Shown: positions 53,971 to 62,917, counted from the first letter of the stretch. The stretch: DNA of 64,000 nt from Brevibacterium permense (GCF_025506275.1 NZ_QYCP01000081.1:43045-107044), one strand, 5' to 3'. Notes: generated by a model from the letters alone, not told the origin. Made by a program: numbers and translations.

Positions 53971-54028
53971 TCGGGACCGGCTCGGTTGGTTCGGGACCGG
54001 CTCGGTTGGTTCGGGACCGCCTCGGCGG
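53971..54028. repeat. 20-base tandem repeat after the FAD oxidase
   Basis: TCGGGACCGGCTCGGTTGGT occurs twice exactly (53971-53990 and 53991-54010), and a third partial copy runs into CCGCCTCGGCGG. It lies in the gap before the DGPF gene. Role unknown. Confidence 0.75.
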
Positions 54029-54135
54029 ATGAGATTCGTGGAAGAATTCTGCACAGCTGTCGAATCGGCGTCGATTCGATCGTCTTCTCTGTGAGCGACC
54101 GAAATCCGGCCGCCGCACACAGAACGGAGCGAACC

Positions 54136-54570
54136 ATGCGCTATTCACTGATCTTCCACGCACCCGAGCCCGGAGCCGACGGCCCCGCCCCCACCGAAGA
54201 GGACTTCCTGGAGATGATGCGCCTCATGGACGACTTCGGCCAGGCGCTGAACTCGGCCGGAGTCTTCGTCGCCTGGGAGATGCTCGCACCCCACACCGAG
54301 ACGAAGACCGTGACCCGGAGGACCGGAGAGGTCGTCATCGAGGATGGGCCCTTCGCCGCGGCGAAAGAGGCCCTGGCCGGGGTCGTCGTCATCGACGTTC
54401 CCGACATCGAGGCGGCCCTGGCTTGGGCCGAGAAGTTCCCCGGCACGAGCTACGGCACCATCGAGGTCCGACCCGCGGCGACTTCGTTCGTCGACGGCAC
54501 CTGGACCCGACCGGATGACGGGCCGACCCGATCCGGCGACTGCCCGTCCCGCGCGGACGGCTCCTCCTGA
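54136..54570 (+). CDS. YCII-related DGPF protein
   Basis: 144 aa from ATG at 54136 with GGAG upstream. It has the YCII fold start MRYSLIFHAPEP and the family signature IEDGPFAAAKEALAGVVVID. DGPF proteins are the usual partners of ECF42-type sigma factors and are thought to be their targets or signal modules. The C-terminal tail is Gly/Ser/Asp-rich. It lies 10 bases before the sigma-factor gene. Confidence 0.85.
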   Translation: MRYSLIFHAPEPGADGPAPTEEDFLEMMRLMDDFGQALNSAGVFVAWEMLAPHTETKTVTRRTGEVVIEDGPFAAAKEALAGVVVIDVPDIEAALAWAEKFPGTSYGTIEVRPAATSFVDGTWTRPDDGPTRSGDCPSRADGSS

Positions 54571-54580
54571 TAGCTCGCCG

Positions 54581-55828
54581 ATGACCGAATCCGCAGAGTC
54601 GGCCGATCCTGCCGAGCGCGCGATGATCCTGTCCCAGGACGGCTGGGGCAGGATCATCGCGCTCATCGCAGCCGCCGATGGTGATATCTCCGGCGCCGAG
54701 GATGCGCTGTCCACCGCGCTCGAACGTGCCGTGACCGCGTGGCGGGCCCAAGGACCGCCCGCCAACCCCGAAGGCTGGCTCTACCGGGTGGCGCTCAATG
54801 CCCGCCGGGACGTGTGGAGATCGGCGGCGGCACGGACCTCAACGGCCCTCGACGAGGAGACGATCGACCGCATCGACGGCGGCACCGACCCCGCCGATCA
54901 CGCCCCTGACGCCCTGCCCGACCGCCGGCTCGAACTCCTCGCGGCCTGCGCTCACCCGGACATCGACCCTCCCGCCCGGCCGCTGCTCATGCTCTCTGCG
55001 GTGATGGGGATGACGGCAAAACAGATCGCCGCGGCCATGGCCCTGCCCGCCGCCACCGTCTCTGCCCGTCTGACCAGAGCGAAGAAACGCATTGCCGGTC
55101 TCGGCGTCGCCTTCGGCAGTCCCGACCGCCTCGACCTCGAGTCCCGTCTGCCCGATGTGCACGAAACGATCTACGGGGCCTTCGCCATCGAATGGGCCCA
55201 AGCGGCCGCGCAGCCACGGGAGGGCATGATCGGCGAGGCCCTGTACCTGTCCCGCCTCGTGGCCGAACTCTGCCCCGGCGACGGCGAATCCCACGGACTG
55301 GCCGCCCTCATCCACCTCTCCGCCGCCCGATTCCCCGCTCGTCGCAGCGGCGACGGACGATTCGTCCCCCTGTCCGACCAGGACCCGGACCGCTGGGACG
55401 GAACACTCACCGAGGCGGGTGAGCGCCACCTCGTCGAGGTCCACCGCTGCGGACACGTCGGCCGATTCGGGCTCGAGGCGGCCATCCAACTCCTCCATAT
55501 GGCCGGAATCCGCACCGGATCCACGGATTGGCCGATGCTGCTGCGCCTCCACGACGACCTCGCGCTGGTAGCCCCGAGCCTCGGCGGATCGGTCTCCCGG
55601 GCGGCCATCCTCGCCGAAGTCGAGGGACCCGAGGCGGGACTGACGGCACTTGACGCGCTCGATGCCGACTCGCTGCGTCTCTCCGCCTTCCAACCTGCCT
55701 GGGTGCTGCGGGCTCACTTGCTCGCCCGCCTCGGCCGCACAGACGAGGCGGCCACCGCCCGTCGTCGGGCCCTCGACCTGACCACCGACCCGGCCGAACG
55801 CGACTACCTCTCGGTAGGACTCACCTGA
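54581..55828 (+). CDS. RNA polymerase ECF sigma factor with C-terminal TPR-like extension (ECF42 type)
   Basis: 415 aa. Sigma-2 (GWGRIIALIAAADGDISGAEDALSTALERAV) and sigma-4 (LLMLSAVMGMTAKQIAAAMALPAATVSARLTRAKKRI) are present in residues about 20-180, followed by a C-terminal helical extension of about 230 residues (EALYLSRLVAELCPGD, LAALIHLSAARFPAR, AFQPAWVLRAHLLARLG), the mark of ECF42/DUF6596 sigma factors. No anti-sigma factor is nearby; regulation is thought to go through the extension. Its partner is the DGPF gene upstream. Confidence 0.87.
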   Translation: MTESAESADPAERAMILSQDGWGRIIALIAAADGDISGAEDALSTALERAVTAWRAQGPPANPEGWLYRVALNARRDVWRSAAARTSTALDEETIDRIDGGTDPADHAPDALPDRRLELLAACAHPDIDPPARPLLMLSAVMGMTAKQIAAAMALPAATVSARLTRAKKRIAGLGVAFGSPDRLDLESRLPDVHETIYGAFAIEWAQAAAQPREGMIGEALYLSRLVAELCPGDGESHGLAALIHLSAARFPARRSGDGRFVPLSDQDPDRWDGTLTEAGERHLVEVHRCGHVGRFGLEAAIQLLHMAGIRTGSTDWPMLLRLHDDLALVAPSLGGSVSRAAILAEVEGPEAGLTALDALDADSLRLSAFQPAWVLRAHLLARLGRTDEAATARRRALDLTTDPAERDYLSVGLT

Positions 55829-55912
55829 GACGGACGTCACCTCGTCTTCGGGATGGGCGGGGGTACGGCATATGATGGTGAAATCAATCCACAGACTCCG
55901 AAACCATCCTGC

Positions 55913-56875
55913 ATGCACAATTCCTCTCAGACCGAACCCGCCCAGGGCACGTCCCAGGGCTTCGCCCACGCAAAGGCGATCCTGTTCGGCGAACACGCGG
56001 TTGTCTTCGGCTCTCCGGCCGTCGCAGTGCCATTGCACGGGCTCGGAGTCCAGACCGACATCCGCCGCTCCCCGCATCAGGAGACCCGGATCGAGAGCCA
56101 GCTGTTCTCCGGAAATGCGCAGACCGCTCCCGAGCCGATGGGCCCCGTCGTCGCCGGTCTCAACGCCGCGCTGAAGGCCGTGGGAAATCCCGACGCCGAG
56201 GTGGAGCTGCTCATCCGTTCGGCGATCCCCCACAGCCGGGGCCTGGGTTCGAGTGCAGCCGTGGCCACCTCCGTGGCCCGCGCCGTCGCGAACCTGCATG
56301 CGACGGTCTTCGACGAGAACACCCTCCACGAGATCGTGCAGGCGGCCGAAACCGTCGCCCATGGCCGACCCAGCGGAATCGACGCCTGGGCCGTGGCCAA
56401 ACCAGCCCCCATCCGCTTCCAGACGGGGTGCGCCCAGACCATCGACGTCGGTCAGCGCCTCGTCTTCGTCCTCGCGGACTCCGGTCATCACGGGTCCACC
56501 GCCGAGGCGGTCGGAGGGGTCCGTGCCCGCCGTGACGCCGATCCTGTGCGCATCGGGGGGATGATCGACCGTCTGGCCGAAATCACCGACTCCGCCGTCG
56601 ACAACATCCGCTCCGGTGACCGTGGGGCGATCGGCACCCTGATGAACGAAGCCCATGGACTGCTCGGCAGCCTCGGTGTGTCGACCCCGACCCTCGATTC
56701 CCTCGTGGACGCCGCCACCGCGGCCGGAGCCTGGGGCGCCAAACTCACCGGCGGCGGACTCGGCGGCTGCGTGCTGGCCCTGGCCGATGACGATGATTCG
56801 GCCGAAGAGCTCGCCGAGGCCCTGCGCAAGGCGGGAGCACCCCGCACCTGGACGACGGAGGTCAGACCGACATGA
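55913..56875 (+). CDS. mvaK1: Mevalonate kinase
   Basis: 320 aa from ATG at 55913 (a possible TATGAT -10 lies at 55871-55876). GHMP kinase motifs: FAHAKAILFGEHAVVFGSPA at the start, ATP loop PHSRGLGSSAAVATSVARA, and KLTGGGLGGCVLALA near the end. It phosphorylates mevalonate to 5-phosphomevalonate. First gene of a complete mevalonate operon in which each following gene overlaps or nearly overlaps. Confidence 0.88.
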   Translation: MHNSSQTEPAQGTSQGFAHAKAILFGEHAVVFGSPAVAVPLHGLGVQTDIRRSPHQETRIESQLFSGNAQTAPEPMGPVVAGLNAALKAVGNPDAEVELLIRSAIPHSRGLGSSAAVATSVARAVANLHATVFDENTLHEIVQAAETVAHGRPSGIDAWAVAKPAPIRFQTGCAQTIDVGQRLVFVLADSGHHGSTAEAVGGVRARRDADPVRIGGMIDRLAEITDSAVDNIRSGDRGAIGTLMNEAHGLLGSLGVSTPTLDSLVDAATAAGAWGAKLTGGGLGGCVLALADDDDSAEELAEALRKAGAPRTWTTEVRPT

Positions 56876-57888
56876 GAACGACGACGGCGCGGGCCTACCC
56901 GAACATCGCCCTGGTCAAGTACTGGGGCAAGGCCGATGAGGAGCTCATCCTGCCCGCTGCGGGCAGTCTGTCGCTGACCCTCGACCATTTCGAGACCACG
57001 ACCACCGTGGTGCCCGCCCCGGATGCCGAGACCGATGTCCTCGAACTCGACGGCGCACTCGCCGATGCCGGTCAGACCGACCGCATCTCGACTTTCCTCG
57101 ACCATGTCCGCGCCCTGGCCGGACGGGATGACCGGGTCCTCGTCCGGTCCCGCAACTCCGTGCCCACGGGTGCCGGTCTGGCCTCCTCGGCGTCGGGCTT
57201 CGCCGCTCTGGCGACGGCCGCAGCCAGGGCCTTCGACCTCGACCTCGGCGCCGAAGATCTCAGCCGCCTGGCCCGCCGCGGTTCGGGGTCGGCGTGCCGC
57301 TCGATTCCCGACGGCATCGCCGTCTGGCACGCTGGCGACGACGCCTCCTCCTTCGCCGAGACCGTTCCCGCCCCGGATATGCGGATGATCATCGTCACCG
57401 TCAACCGAGCGAGGAAGGCAGTGTCCTCCCGCGAGGCGATGCGCCTGACCGCCGCCACCTCTCCCTTCTACTCCGGCTGGGTGTCCTCGACCGAGGACTA
57501 CCTCGAGCAGATGGTCGCCGCGTGCGCGGCCGGGGACTTCACGCGCATCGGTGAGATCACCGAATCCCACGCCCTTCGCATGCACGGACTCATCCAGTCC
57601 ACCGTGCCGCCGATCCGGTTCCTCAATCCGACCAGCCACGCGATCTTCGACGCCGTGGCCGAAGCCCGCGAGTCGGGAATCGAAGCCTATTCGACCGCCG
57701 ATGCCGGCCCGAACGTCGCCGTCATCGTCCGTCCCCATGACGCCGAGGCGCTGGCCGAGAAGCTCTCCGGCTTCGGCGACGTCCGCGTCGTCGGACCGGG
57801 ACCGGGAGCCCACCTGCTCACCGCCGCTGACGCAGTCCCGCCCGCAGACGCAGTGAACCAGGCTGCGGGTGAGGGCAGCCGGGCATGA
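56872..57888 (+). CDS. mvaD: Diphosphomevalonate decarboxylase
   Basis: 338 aa, ATGA overlap with mvaK1. Starts with the diagnostic ARAYPNIALVKYWGKAD, then SVPTGAGLASSASGFAAL (ATP loop) and RRGSGSACRSIPDG. Catalytic residues lie in the AGPNVAVIV region. It converts diphosphomevalonate to isopentenyl diphosphate with ATP and loss of CO2. The C-terminal tail after residue 325 is Ala/Asp-rich. Confidence 0.92.
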   Translation: MRTTTARAYPNIALVKYWGKADEELILPAAGSLSLTLDHFETTTTVVPAPDAETDVLELDGALADAGQTDRISTFLDHVRALAGRDDRVLVRSRNSVPTGAGLASSASGFAALATAAARAFDLDLGAEDLSRLARRGSGSACRSIPDGIAVWHAGDDASSFAETVPAPDMRMIIVTVNRARKAVSSREAMRLTAATSPFYSGWVSSTEDYLEQMVAACAAGDFTRIGEITESHALRMHGLIQSTVPPIRFLNPTSHAIFDAVAEARESGIEAYSTADAGPNVAVIVRPHDAEALAEKLSGFGDVRVVGPGPGAHLLTAADAVPPADAVNQAAGEGSRA

Positions 57889-59015
57889 TCGAGACCCGGG
57901 CACCCGGCAAGCTGTTCATCGCCGGCGAGTACGCCGTCGTCGAGCCCGGACAGCCCGCCGTGCTCATCGCCGTCGACCGGTGCATCACCGTTCGGCTGAC
58001 CGAGAGCGAAGGTGCCGGCCGCATCCATTCGAGCGAATACGGTCAGGCTCCCGTCGTGTGGCGGCGCGAAGACGATGGTGAGCACATCATCGTCGATGAG
58101 CGCCCCTTCGACTATGTGCTCTCGGCGATCTCCACCGTCGAAGAGCTGCGCTCCGGCCGGGGTGCCAGCCCCCGCTACTTCGATCTCGAGATCTCCAGCG
58201 AACTCAATGACTCAGACGGCCGGAAGTTCGGGCTCGGCTCCTCGGCGGCGGTGACTGTGGCGACGATCGCCGCTCTCGATGAGTTCTATCGCCTCGGGCT
58301 GACCCTGACCGAACGCTTCAAACTCGCCGTCCTGGCGACCATCGCGATCTCCACGAAGGCCTCCGGCGGCGATCTTGCCGCGAGCACCTTCGGCGGCTGG
58401 ATCCGCTACTCCTCCCCCGACCGTGCGGCCCTGCACGCTCACCGCGAGGCCCACGGGGTCGTCTCCGCCATGAGCTGCTCGGAATGGGCGGGCTGCTCGG
58501 CCAGACGGGTCACCCCACCGAGCTCGCTCAACCTCCTCGTCGGCTGGACCGGATCACCGGCGTCGACCGAACACCTCGTCACACGCGTCCGCACCCCGCG
58601 TGAGCGGGCGGACGAATCCTCTGCCGAATCGACTTCGGCACCGCAGAAAGCGCGCCCGCTCGTGTCCTTCGCCGCAGAGTCCCACACCCTTGTCGACGAC
58701 CTGGTGGCGGCCTTCGACGCCGACGATGCCGAGGCCAGCCTGACCACGATCCGCTCCGTGCGTACCCTGCTGCGGCGACTGAGCGACTCCACGGGCAGCC
58801 TCATCGAAACCGAGGCCCTGCACGATCTGTGCGAGATCGCCGAAACCCATGGTGCCGCCGCGAAGCCGTCTGGAGCCGGCGGCGGCGACTGCGGAATCGC
58901 CCTCGCCCACTCCCACACCGAAGCACAGACCATTCTCAGCGGCTGGGAAGCCGCCGGAATCCGACCACTGGACCTCGGTGCCCACCGAGAGGAAGGCGAG
59001 ATCGATGAGTTCTGA
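57885..59015 (+). CDS. mvaK2: Phosphomevalonate kinase
   Basis: 376 aa, ATGA overlap with mvaD. APGKLFIAGEYAVVEPGQPAVL at the start, FGLGSSAAVTVATIAAL ATP loop, and KPSGAGGGDCGIALAH at the end mark the GHMP kinase that phosphorylates 5-phosphomevalonate. An Arg/Ser-rich insertion sits near residues 235-265. The 3' end overlaps fni by about 11 bases. Confidence 0.88.
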   Translation: MIETRAPGKLFIAGEYAVVEPGQPAVLIAVDRCITVRLTESEGAGRIHSSEYGQAPVVWRREDDGEHIIVDERPFDYVLSAISTVEELRSGRGASPRYFDLEISSELNDSDGRKFGLGSSAAVTVATIAALDEFYRLGLTLTERFKLAVLATIAISTKASGGDLAASTFGGWIRYSSPDRAALHAHREAHGVVSAMSCSEWAGCSARRVTPPSSLNLLVGWTGSPASTEHLVTRVRTPRERADESSAESTSAPQKARPLVSFAAESHTLVDDLVAAFDADDAEASLTTIRSVRTLLRRLSDSTGSLIETEALHDLCEIAETHGAAAKPSGAGGGDCGIALAHSHTEAQTILSGWEAAGIRPLDLGAHREEGEIDEF

Positions 59016-60165
59016 GACCCCGGCATCAGTTGAGACACCGGAGACCAAGGCCTCACGGGCCTCCCGCAAGGACGACCACGTACGCCTCGCCTCGGCGCAG
59101 CAGACGGAAGGCCCCCGACGCACCGACTTCGACGACCTCGAATTCGTCCACCATGCGCTCTCGGGGACGAACCCCGAACTTGTCGACCTCAGCGTCGAAC
59201 TAGGCGAGTGGACGTGGCCGACGCCCTTCTACGTCAACGGCATGACCGGCGGCACGGAGACCACGGCGAAGATCAACCGTGACCTGGCCATCGCCGCCGC
59301 CGAGACAGGCCTGCCCATGGCCTGCGGATCGATGAGCGTAGCGCTCGACGACGCCGAGGCAGCGAAGGGCTTCACCGTCATCCGCGAGGAGAACCCGGAC
59401 GGCTTCGTCATGGGCAACCTCGGTGCCGGTCGCAGCGCCGATGATGCCAGGCGGGCCGTCGAGCTGCTGAACGCCGATGCCCTCCAGCTGCACATCAACC
59501 CGGTGCAGGAGACCGCGATGCCCGAAGGCACCCGCGACTTCTCCACCTGGCTGTCCGGCCTCGAAGACATCGTCGCCGCCTGCCCCGTTCCCGTCGTCGT
59601 CAAAGAGGTCGGATTCGGACTCAGCCGCCGGACCCTGCGACTGCTCGCCGATATCGGGGTCCAGTACGCCGATGTCTCCGGCGCCGGAGGCACGGACTTC
59701 CTGCGCATCGAGAACGATCGCTCACCGGCCGATGACTTCTCCATGCTCACCGGCTTCGGCCAGTCCGCCCTGGCCTGTCTGCTCGACGCCCCACCCGAGT
59801 GGACGACGGAGACAACGATGGACGACGGCGTCTCGAACCGTGTGCTCCTGGCCTCCGGCGGCGTGCGCAACCCCTATGATGTCGTGAAAGCACTGGCCTG
59901 CGGTGCTCGCGCCGTCGGCGTCGCCGGCACGTTCCTGCAGACCGTGCTCGACCACGGTCCGGACGGACTCGTCGATCTCGTGCGCACCTGGCAGACTCAG
60001 ACCTCGGCTCTGTTCGCCCTGCTCGGGGCGCAGCGGTCCACGGACCTCATGGCCACGGACCTGCTCACGCGGGGCCGCCTCGGCGAGTTCGCCCGCCTGC
60101 GCGGAATCGACGTCACCGCGCTCTCGCAACGATCCGACGTCCTTTCGAGGAGGAATCAGCTGTGA
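59005..60165 (+). CDS. fni: Type 2 isopentenyl-diphosphate delta-isomerase
   Basis: 386 aa from ATG at 59005, inside the mvaK2 end. FMN-dependent type 2 enzyme: RKDDHVRLA at the start, GMTGGTETTAKINRDLAIAA, QLHINPVQE, KEVGFGLSRRT and SGAGGTDFLRIEN. It interconverts IPP and DMAPP. Using type 2 isomerase within a mevalonate operon is the arrangement known from Streptomyces CL190. Confidence 0.9.
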   Translation: MSSETPASVETPETKASRASRKDDHVRLASAQQTEGPRRTDFDDLEFVHHALSGTNPELVDLSVELGEWTWPTPFYVNGMTGGTETTAKINRDLAIAAAETGLPMACGSMSVALDDAEAAKGFTVIREENPDGFVMGNLGAGRSADDARRAVELLNADALQLHINPVQETAMPEGTRDFSTWLSGLEDIVAACPVPVVVKEVGFGLSRRTLRLLADIGVQYADVSGAGGTDFLRIENDRSPADDFSMLTGFGQSALACLLDAPPEWTTETTMDDGVSNRVLLASGGVRNPYDVVKALACGARAVGVAGTFLQTVLDHGPDGLVDLVRTWQTQTSALFALLGAQRSTDLMATDLLTRGRLGEFARLRGIDVTALSQRSDVLSRRNQL

Positions 60166-61268
60166 ATCAGCAGACCACGATCACCGGGATCCCCACCACG
60201 TGGGTCGGTCCCCTGCGGGTCAGCGGCGAAGCGCTGGCTCCGGAAGGCACCCCCCACACCGAGGTGGCAGTGCCCCTGGCAACGTACGAGACCCCGCTGT
60301 GGCCCTCCGTCGGCCGCGGCGCGTCGATCTCCCGTGAGATCGAGGGCGGGATCCGCACCGTCATCGTCGATGAGCGGATGACCCGATCCGTGCTGTTCGT
60401 GGCCGAATCCGCGATCGGCGCCGAGGCGGCCGCGCAGGCCATCCGTCACCGCACCCGCGAACTCGAATCCGTCGTCGAGGCCGGGTCCGGCCATTGCCGG
60501 CTCATCGAGATCCACCCCGAGATCGTCGGGAACCTGCTCTTCGTCCGCTTCGCCTTCCGCACCAACGACGCCTCGGGCCACAATATGGTCACCCAGGCCT
60601 CGGATTCGCTTATGGACACCATCCTGTCCTGGCAGCTGGGCCTCGACTACGGCTCGGTGTCCGGCAACTACTGCTCGGACAAGAAGGCCACCGCGGTCAA
60701 CGGGATCCTCGGACGCGGACGCAATGTCGTCGCCGAGATCGTCCTGCCCCACGAGGTCGTCGAGCGTCGCCTGCGCACGAGCGCTGAGAAGATGGTCGAA
60801 CTCGTCGTGCGCAAGAACCTCGTCGGATCGACGATCGCCGGAGCCCTGCGTTCGGCGAACGCCCACTACGCGAACATGCTGCTGGCCTTCTACCTGGCCA
60901 CCGGTCAGGATGCGGCGAACATCGTCGAAGGCTCGCAGGGCATCACCTATGCGGAGAACCGCCCCGAGGGCCTGTACTTCTCGACGACGCTGCCGCACCT
61001 CATCGTCGGCACCGTGGGCAACGGCAAGGATCTGCCGCATGTCGATGAGGCGCTGGAGCGTCTGGGCTGCCGGGAGGATCGTGAGCCGGGAGCGAATTCG
61101 CGTCGTCTGGCCGCACTCATGGCCGCGACGGTGCTCTGCGGTGAGCTCTCACTGCTCGCCGCTCAGACGAACCCCGGTGAGCTGATGGACACTCACCGTC
61201 AGATGGAACGCAAGGCTGATGAGCAGCGAGCTGCCGAGACTCAGCGAGAGGACGGCGAGGCCGCATGA
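60162..61268 (+). CDS. mvaA: Hydroxymethylglutaryl-CoA reductase
   Basis: 368 aa, GTG start overlapping the fni stop (GTGA), with AGGAGGAA upstream. Class motifs: GNYCSDKKATAVNGILGRGR (catalytic Lys and NADPH site), ANIVEGSQGITYAEN and HLIVGTVGNGKDLPH. The catalytic-domain-only enzyme (no membrane anchor) reduces HMG-CoA to mevalonate, probably with NADPH as in the Streptomyces class I enzyme. Catalytic His in the C-terminal LMDTHRQMER is less clear than in others. Confidence 0.9.
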   Translation: MNQQTTITGIPTTWVGPLRVSGEALAPEGTPHTEVAVPLATYETPLWPSVGRGASISREIEGGIRTVIVDERMTRSVLFVAESAIGAEAAAQAIRHRTRELESVVEAGSGHCRLIEIHPEIVGNLLFVRFAFRTNDASGHNMVTQASDSLMDTILSWQLGLDYGSVSGNYCSDKKATAVNGILGRGRNVVAEIVLPHEVVERRLRTSAEKMVELVVRKNLVGSTIAGALRSANAHYANMLLAFYLATGQDAANIVEGSQGITYAENRPEGLYFSTTLPHLIVGTVGNGKDLPHVDEALERLGCREDREPGANSRRLAALMAATVLCGELSLLAAQTNPGELMDTHRQMERKADEQRAAETQREDGEAA

Positions 61269-62611
61269 CATCACACACTGCTGCAGGCACTGTGCCGATC
61301 GGCATCGACGACATCGAGCTGGCCACGAGCCATCATGTCGTCAGGCTCGATGACTTCGCAGAGGCGAACGGCACCGATCCGAACAAGTTCCGCCTCGGCC
61401 TCGGCCAGGACGAGTTCAGCTTCCCGGCGCCCGATGAGGATGTCGTGACCATGGCCGCCGCGGCCGCCGCGCCCATCATTCAGCGCAGCGGGACCGAGGG
61501 CATCCGGACCCTGCTGTTCGCCACCGAATCGGGAATCGACCAGTCGAAGGCCGCCGGTATGGCCGTGCACTCGCTGCTTGACCTGCCGTCGCAGATGCGC
61601 GTCGTCGAGGTCAAGGAAGCGTGCTATTCGGCGACTGCGGCTCTGCAGGCCGCCGTCGGCATCGTCACGCGCTCTCCTGGCCAGCGGGTGCTCGTCATCG
61701 CCTCGGATGTCGCCCGCTACGAGCTCGACACCCCCGGTGAGCCGACCCAGGGCGCCGGCGCCGTGGCGATGCTCGTCTCCGCGGATCCGAAGCTGCTCGA
61801 GATCGAACCGGTCTCGGGTCTGAACTCGGCCGATGTCGATGACTTCTGGCGCCCGAACGATTCGACGACCGCGATCGTCGACGGGGCCCTCTCGGTCACC
61901 GCCTACCTCGATGCGCTCACCGGCGCATGGACCGATCTGGCCGCGCAGGGCGGACCGGAGATCGCCGAGATCGACCGCGTGCTCTACCACCAGCCGTTCA
62001 CGAAGATGGCGAAGAAGGCACAAGTCCATCTCGCAGGACTCACCGGTGCGGATCTCGACACGGAGATCGTCGCGAGTGCCGGCGCGGGCGCCGATGCTGT
62101 CAGTTCCGGCCCGGCCGCCGCCACGGACTCGGCCGCTGCCGGCGCTTCCGACAACTCCGTTGCCACAGGCCCGCGCGATACGGGGCTGGCCACGAGCACT
62201 CTGTACAACCGGCGCCTCGGCAACTCCTACACCGCTTCGCTCTATGCCGGATTGTGCTCACTGCTCGATCACGATGAGGATCTTGCCGGCAAGCGCATCG
62301 GACTGTTCAGCTATGGGTCGGGCAGCGTCGGCGAGTTCTTCACCGCCCGCGTCATCCCCGGCTACGAGCAGCATTCGCGCCGACAGGCCGTCACCGAGGC
62401 CCTCGACGCCCGGGTTCCGCTGTCCATCGACGCGTATCGCGCTCTCCACGCCGCCGAGCTCTCCAGCGCCGAGGACGTCACGACCTCGAAGGTGACCGCG
62501 GGACCGTTCCGCTTCGCCGGGATCAAGGGCCGCGCCCGCCTCTACGAGCGCGCCTATCTCCCGATCCCAGCTCCTGAAGCTGACTCCATGCCGGCTCTGC
62601 GCCGCAAATAG
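61265..62611 (+). CDS. mvaS: Hydroxymethylglutaryl-CoA synthase
   Basis: 448 aa, ATGA overlap with mvaA. Catalytic Cys in EVKEACYSATAALQAAV, His in YHQPFTKMAKKA and general base Glu near LLFATESGID. It condenses acetoacetyl-CoA with acetyl-CoA. The protein is about 50 residues longer than usual bacterial MvaS because of a Ser/Ala/Gly-rich low-complexity insertion at about residues 272-305. Last gene of the operon; hairpins follow directly. Confidence 0.9.
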   Translation: MTSHTAAGTVPIGIDDIELATSHHVVRLDDFAEANGTDPNKFRLGLGQDEFSFPAPDEDVVTMAAAAAAPIIQRSGTEGIRTLLFATESGIDQSKAAGMAVHSLLDLPSQMRVVEVKEACYSATAALQAAVGIVTRSPGQRVLVIASDVARYELDTPGEPTQGAGAVAMLVSADPKLLEIEPVSGLNSADVDDFWRPNDSTTAIVDGALSVTAYLDALTGAWTDLAAQGGPEIAEIDRVLYHQPFTKMAKKAQVHLAGLTGADLDTEIVASAGAGADAVSSGPAAATDSAAAGASDNSVATGPRDTGLATSTLYNRRLGNSYTASLYAGLCSLLDHDEDLAGKRIGLFSYGSGSVGEFFTARVIPGYEQHSRRQAVTEALDARVPLSIDAYRALHAAELSSAEDVTTSKVTAGPFRFAGIKGRARLYERAYLPIPAPEADSMPALRRK

Positions 62612-62829
62612 TACAGGTTTCTCTGAACTGCTCACGTTCTTCCGTGTGCATCTCAGAAAAACCAGTACCATATTCGCGTTCGGCCCAGTTTGGGGCGAAC
62701 AGCCCCTCTTTGAAGCTGGGCTGCTCAACTCAAACTGGGCCTTTCGCGAGTTTTGGCACAGGTTTCTTCGAAGGGCTCGCTTTGCTCCCTGAGCCATCCG
62801 AAGAAACCTGTGCCATTTCGCGTTCGGCC
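62611..62829. repeat. Duplicated structured non-coding element (three inverted repeats)
   Basis: Inverted repeat 1: GTACAGGTTTCTCTGA (62611-62626) with TCAGAAAAACCAGTAC (62653-62668), 14 of 16 paired. Inverted repeat 2: GGCACAGGTTTCTTCG (62755-62770) with CGAAGAAACCTGTGCC (62799-62814), perfect. Inverted repeat 3: GGCCCAGTTTG (62682-62692) with CAAACTGGGCC (62731-62741), perfect. Repeats 1 and 2 are each followed by a shared module, TTCGCGTTCGGCC. The stems of 1 and 2 differ in sequence but keep their pairing. Confidence 0.7.
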
Positions 62830-62863
62830 GCCGAGCCCCTCTTCAACCGACCGCAGGCACGAC

Positions 62864-62907
62864 GAAGCCCCTCACCCTGACCCTGGCGGGACCCGGTGAG
62901 GGGCTTC
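62864..62907. terminator. Terminator between mvaS side and tRNA-Leu
   Basis: GAAGCCCCTCACC (62864-62876) pairs with GGTGAGGGGCTTC (62895-62907), a perfect 13-bp stem, directly downstream of tRNA-Leu on the minus strand. It probably terminates the tRNA transcript and may also end the mevalonate operon. Confidence 0.75.
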
Positions 62908-62917
62908 TCGTTCGCTG

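Noticed and set aside
54839..56656. Minus-strand 605-codon ORF across the sigma-factor and mevalonate kinase genes
   Set aside because: It spans two unrelated, well-supported plus-strand genes and the gap between them, so it is a composition artefact.
56488..57903. Minus-strand 471-codon ORF opposite mvaK1/mvaD
   Set aside because: Antisense to genes with diagnostic motifs; no recognisable domain.
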